Assembly (NCBI GenBank): GCA_013214985.1
Contig: JABSRY010000023.1
Span: forward strand, 1-13,823
From: Hyphomicrobiales bacterium
GTDB taxonomy: Bacteria; Pseudomonadota; Alphaproteobacteria; Rhizobiales; OSC116
DNA: 13,823 bases
Reading direction: 5' to 3'
In this document: one piece after another, positions 13,361 to 13,823 of the stretch
Numbering within the stretch: the first letter of the stretch is position 1
How the letters are laid out: each line of letters opens with the position of its first letter
Notes under the pieces: model-generated
Told to the model about the DNA's origin: nothing
The model's input: the letters and a program-made list of their open reading frames with translations, nothing else
Databases searched by the model: none
Translations under genes and position numbers: made by a program

Positions 13361-13606
13361 ATGCCAAAAAATACAAAAATTGCTCCTCCACCCAAAAAGA
13401 ATATTGGTAAAGGGAAACCCCCGCCTGTAAGTAATCCAAGCGAAAATCTAGGCAAAAAAATGGATGAAGAATCTATTGCTCTTAATTTCAGAGTATCCGC
13501 AGAATTTAGAAAGAGACTTCGTCAATATGCTTTAGATAATGATACAAGTGCCGTTCAGGTTATGATGAAAGCCGTTGAGCAATATATAGGCAGTCAAAAA
13601 TTGTAA
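13361..13606 (+). CDS. Ribbon-helix-helix partner of ParA (ParG/omega-like)
   Basis: An 81-residue protein with a flexible Lys/Pro-rich N-terminus (1-33, with PPPKK and KPPP) and a C-terminal ribbon-helix-helix domain: strand IALNFRV (39-45), helix from about 47 to 60, turn DNDTS, helix from about 63 to 76. This is the plan of ParG-type centromere-binding proteins, whose loose tail stimulates the ParA ATPase and whose RHH dimers bind short tandem repeats. It follows parA directly. ATG 13361 is preferred; an ATG at 13346 overlaps the end of parA, has no ribosome site and would add five residues. It should bind the octamer arrays at 12411-12474 and 13625-13648 as centromere and operator. Confidence 0.8.
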   Translation: MPKNTKIAPPPKKNIGKGKPPPVSNPSENLGKKMDEESIALNFRVSAEFRKRLRQYALDNDTSAVQVMMKAVEQYIGSQKL

Positions 13607-13624
13607 TTTGAATTGGTAGAGAGT

Positions 13625-13648
13625 TTAACGCATTAACGCATTAACGCA
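13625..13648 (+). repeat. Three tandem TTAACGCA octamers after the partition operon
   Basis: TTAACGCA is repeated three times exactly, followed by a decayed TTAATGG. It has the same 8-bp period as the upstream array, and TTAACGCA matches that unit (TTAATGTG) at five of eight positions, with two of the three differences being transitions. TTAACGC is also scattered through the 12301-12711 spacer. Flanking of the parA/RHH operon on both sides supports a shared binding protein. Confidence 0.55.
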
Positions 13649-13748
13649 TTAATGGCTCTTTTGCTCCATTATAGGCTGAGATATATTATTATAGGATTTT
13701 CCACTAGCGGCATATTGGTAAATGATTCCATCTTGTCAAATAACCGGG

Positions 13749-13823
13749 TGTAAACGGCAATGCAAAACTAGTCCACAGAGGCGGTAATGTTTTATTACTG
13801 CGGGCGGAGTAAAACTCTGCCAC
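13749..13823. mobile_element. Possible left end of an IS21-like element, cut by the window
   Basis: A sequence opening TGTAAACGGCAATGC is followed by two related 15-mers, GCAAAACTAGTCCAC (13762-13776) and GTAAAACTCTGCCAC (13809-13823), which agree at 11 of 15 positions and start 47 bp apart. IS21-family ends start with TG and carry several internal repeats of this AAAACT..CCAC kind that bind the transposase. A GTAAT-GTTTT-ATTAC hairpin (13784-13798) lies between them. The istA gene would be expected just beyond the window. Recognition is by pattern only. Confidence 0.4.

Overview
The window looks like accessory DNA, most likely plasmid, from an AT-rich alphaproteobacterium. Supporting signs are a DUF3768 gene next to a long ParB-like gene, a compact ParA plus ribbon-helix-helix partition pair set among arrays of short repeats, a toxin-antitoxin pair, an IS110-type transposase and the probable edge of a second insertion sequence. 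No replication initiator gene is visible, so plasmid origin is an inference. Base composition is uneven: one 60-base line in the carotenoid oxygenase gene (5101-5160) has 39 G+C, while a line in the DUF3768 gene (10381-10440) has 19. This suggests that about 3160-6040 is a cargo block of different origin.

Layout. 1-453 is non-coding, with a long inverted repeat and a cluster of ATTTCAG motifs. 454-1043 encodes two small exported proteins, a lipoprotein and a basic six-cysteine protein. About 1045-2265 is an IS110-family element; its 5' non-coding part folds into strong stems and is a good bridge-RNA candidate. 2267-2944 (minus) is a HI1419/HI1420-type toxin-antitoxin operon with a recognisable promoter and operator. 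3161-6038 is the higher-GC block: a membrane LytTR regulator (minus), divergent from a secreted DUF2141 protein and a Tat-exported carotenoid-oxygenase-family enzyme. A 169-bp MITE-like element with TA flanks separates this block from a GlxA-type regulator (minus), which is divergent from an MFS transporter across a short operator region. A 78-bp palindromic repeat and a DUF1963 gene (minus) follow.

9648-10163 has no gene but is dense in inverted repeats. Then come DUF3768 (10164-10499) and a 567-residue ParB-domain protein (10597-12300). 12301-12711 is a repeat-rich spacer with long perfect hairpins, eight tandem copies of an 8-bp unit, and two direct plus one inverted copy of a longer repeat. 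It leads into parA (12712-13356) and a small RHH partner (13361-13606), followed by three more tandem 8-bp units. The window ends in what looks like the left tip of an IS21-like element.

How the parts may work together. The ParA/RHH pair with octamer arrays on both sides looks like a type Ib partition system, with the arrays as candidate centromere and operator. The toxin-antitoxin pair would add post-segregational stability. The LytTR/DUF2141/oxygenase block and the GlxA/MFS block look like self-contained, locally regulated cargo. The most interesting leads are the octamer arrays, the structured 9734-10128 region, the bridge-RNA candidate and the Tat-exported carotenoid oxygenase with its membrane regulator.
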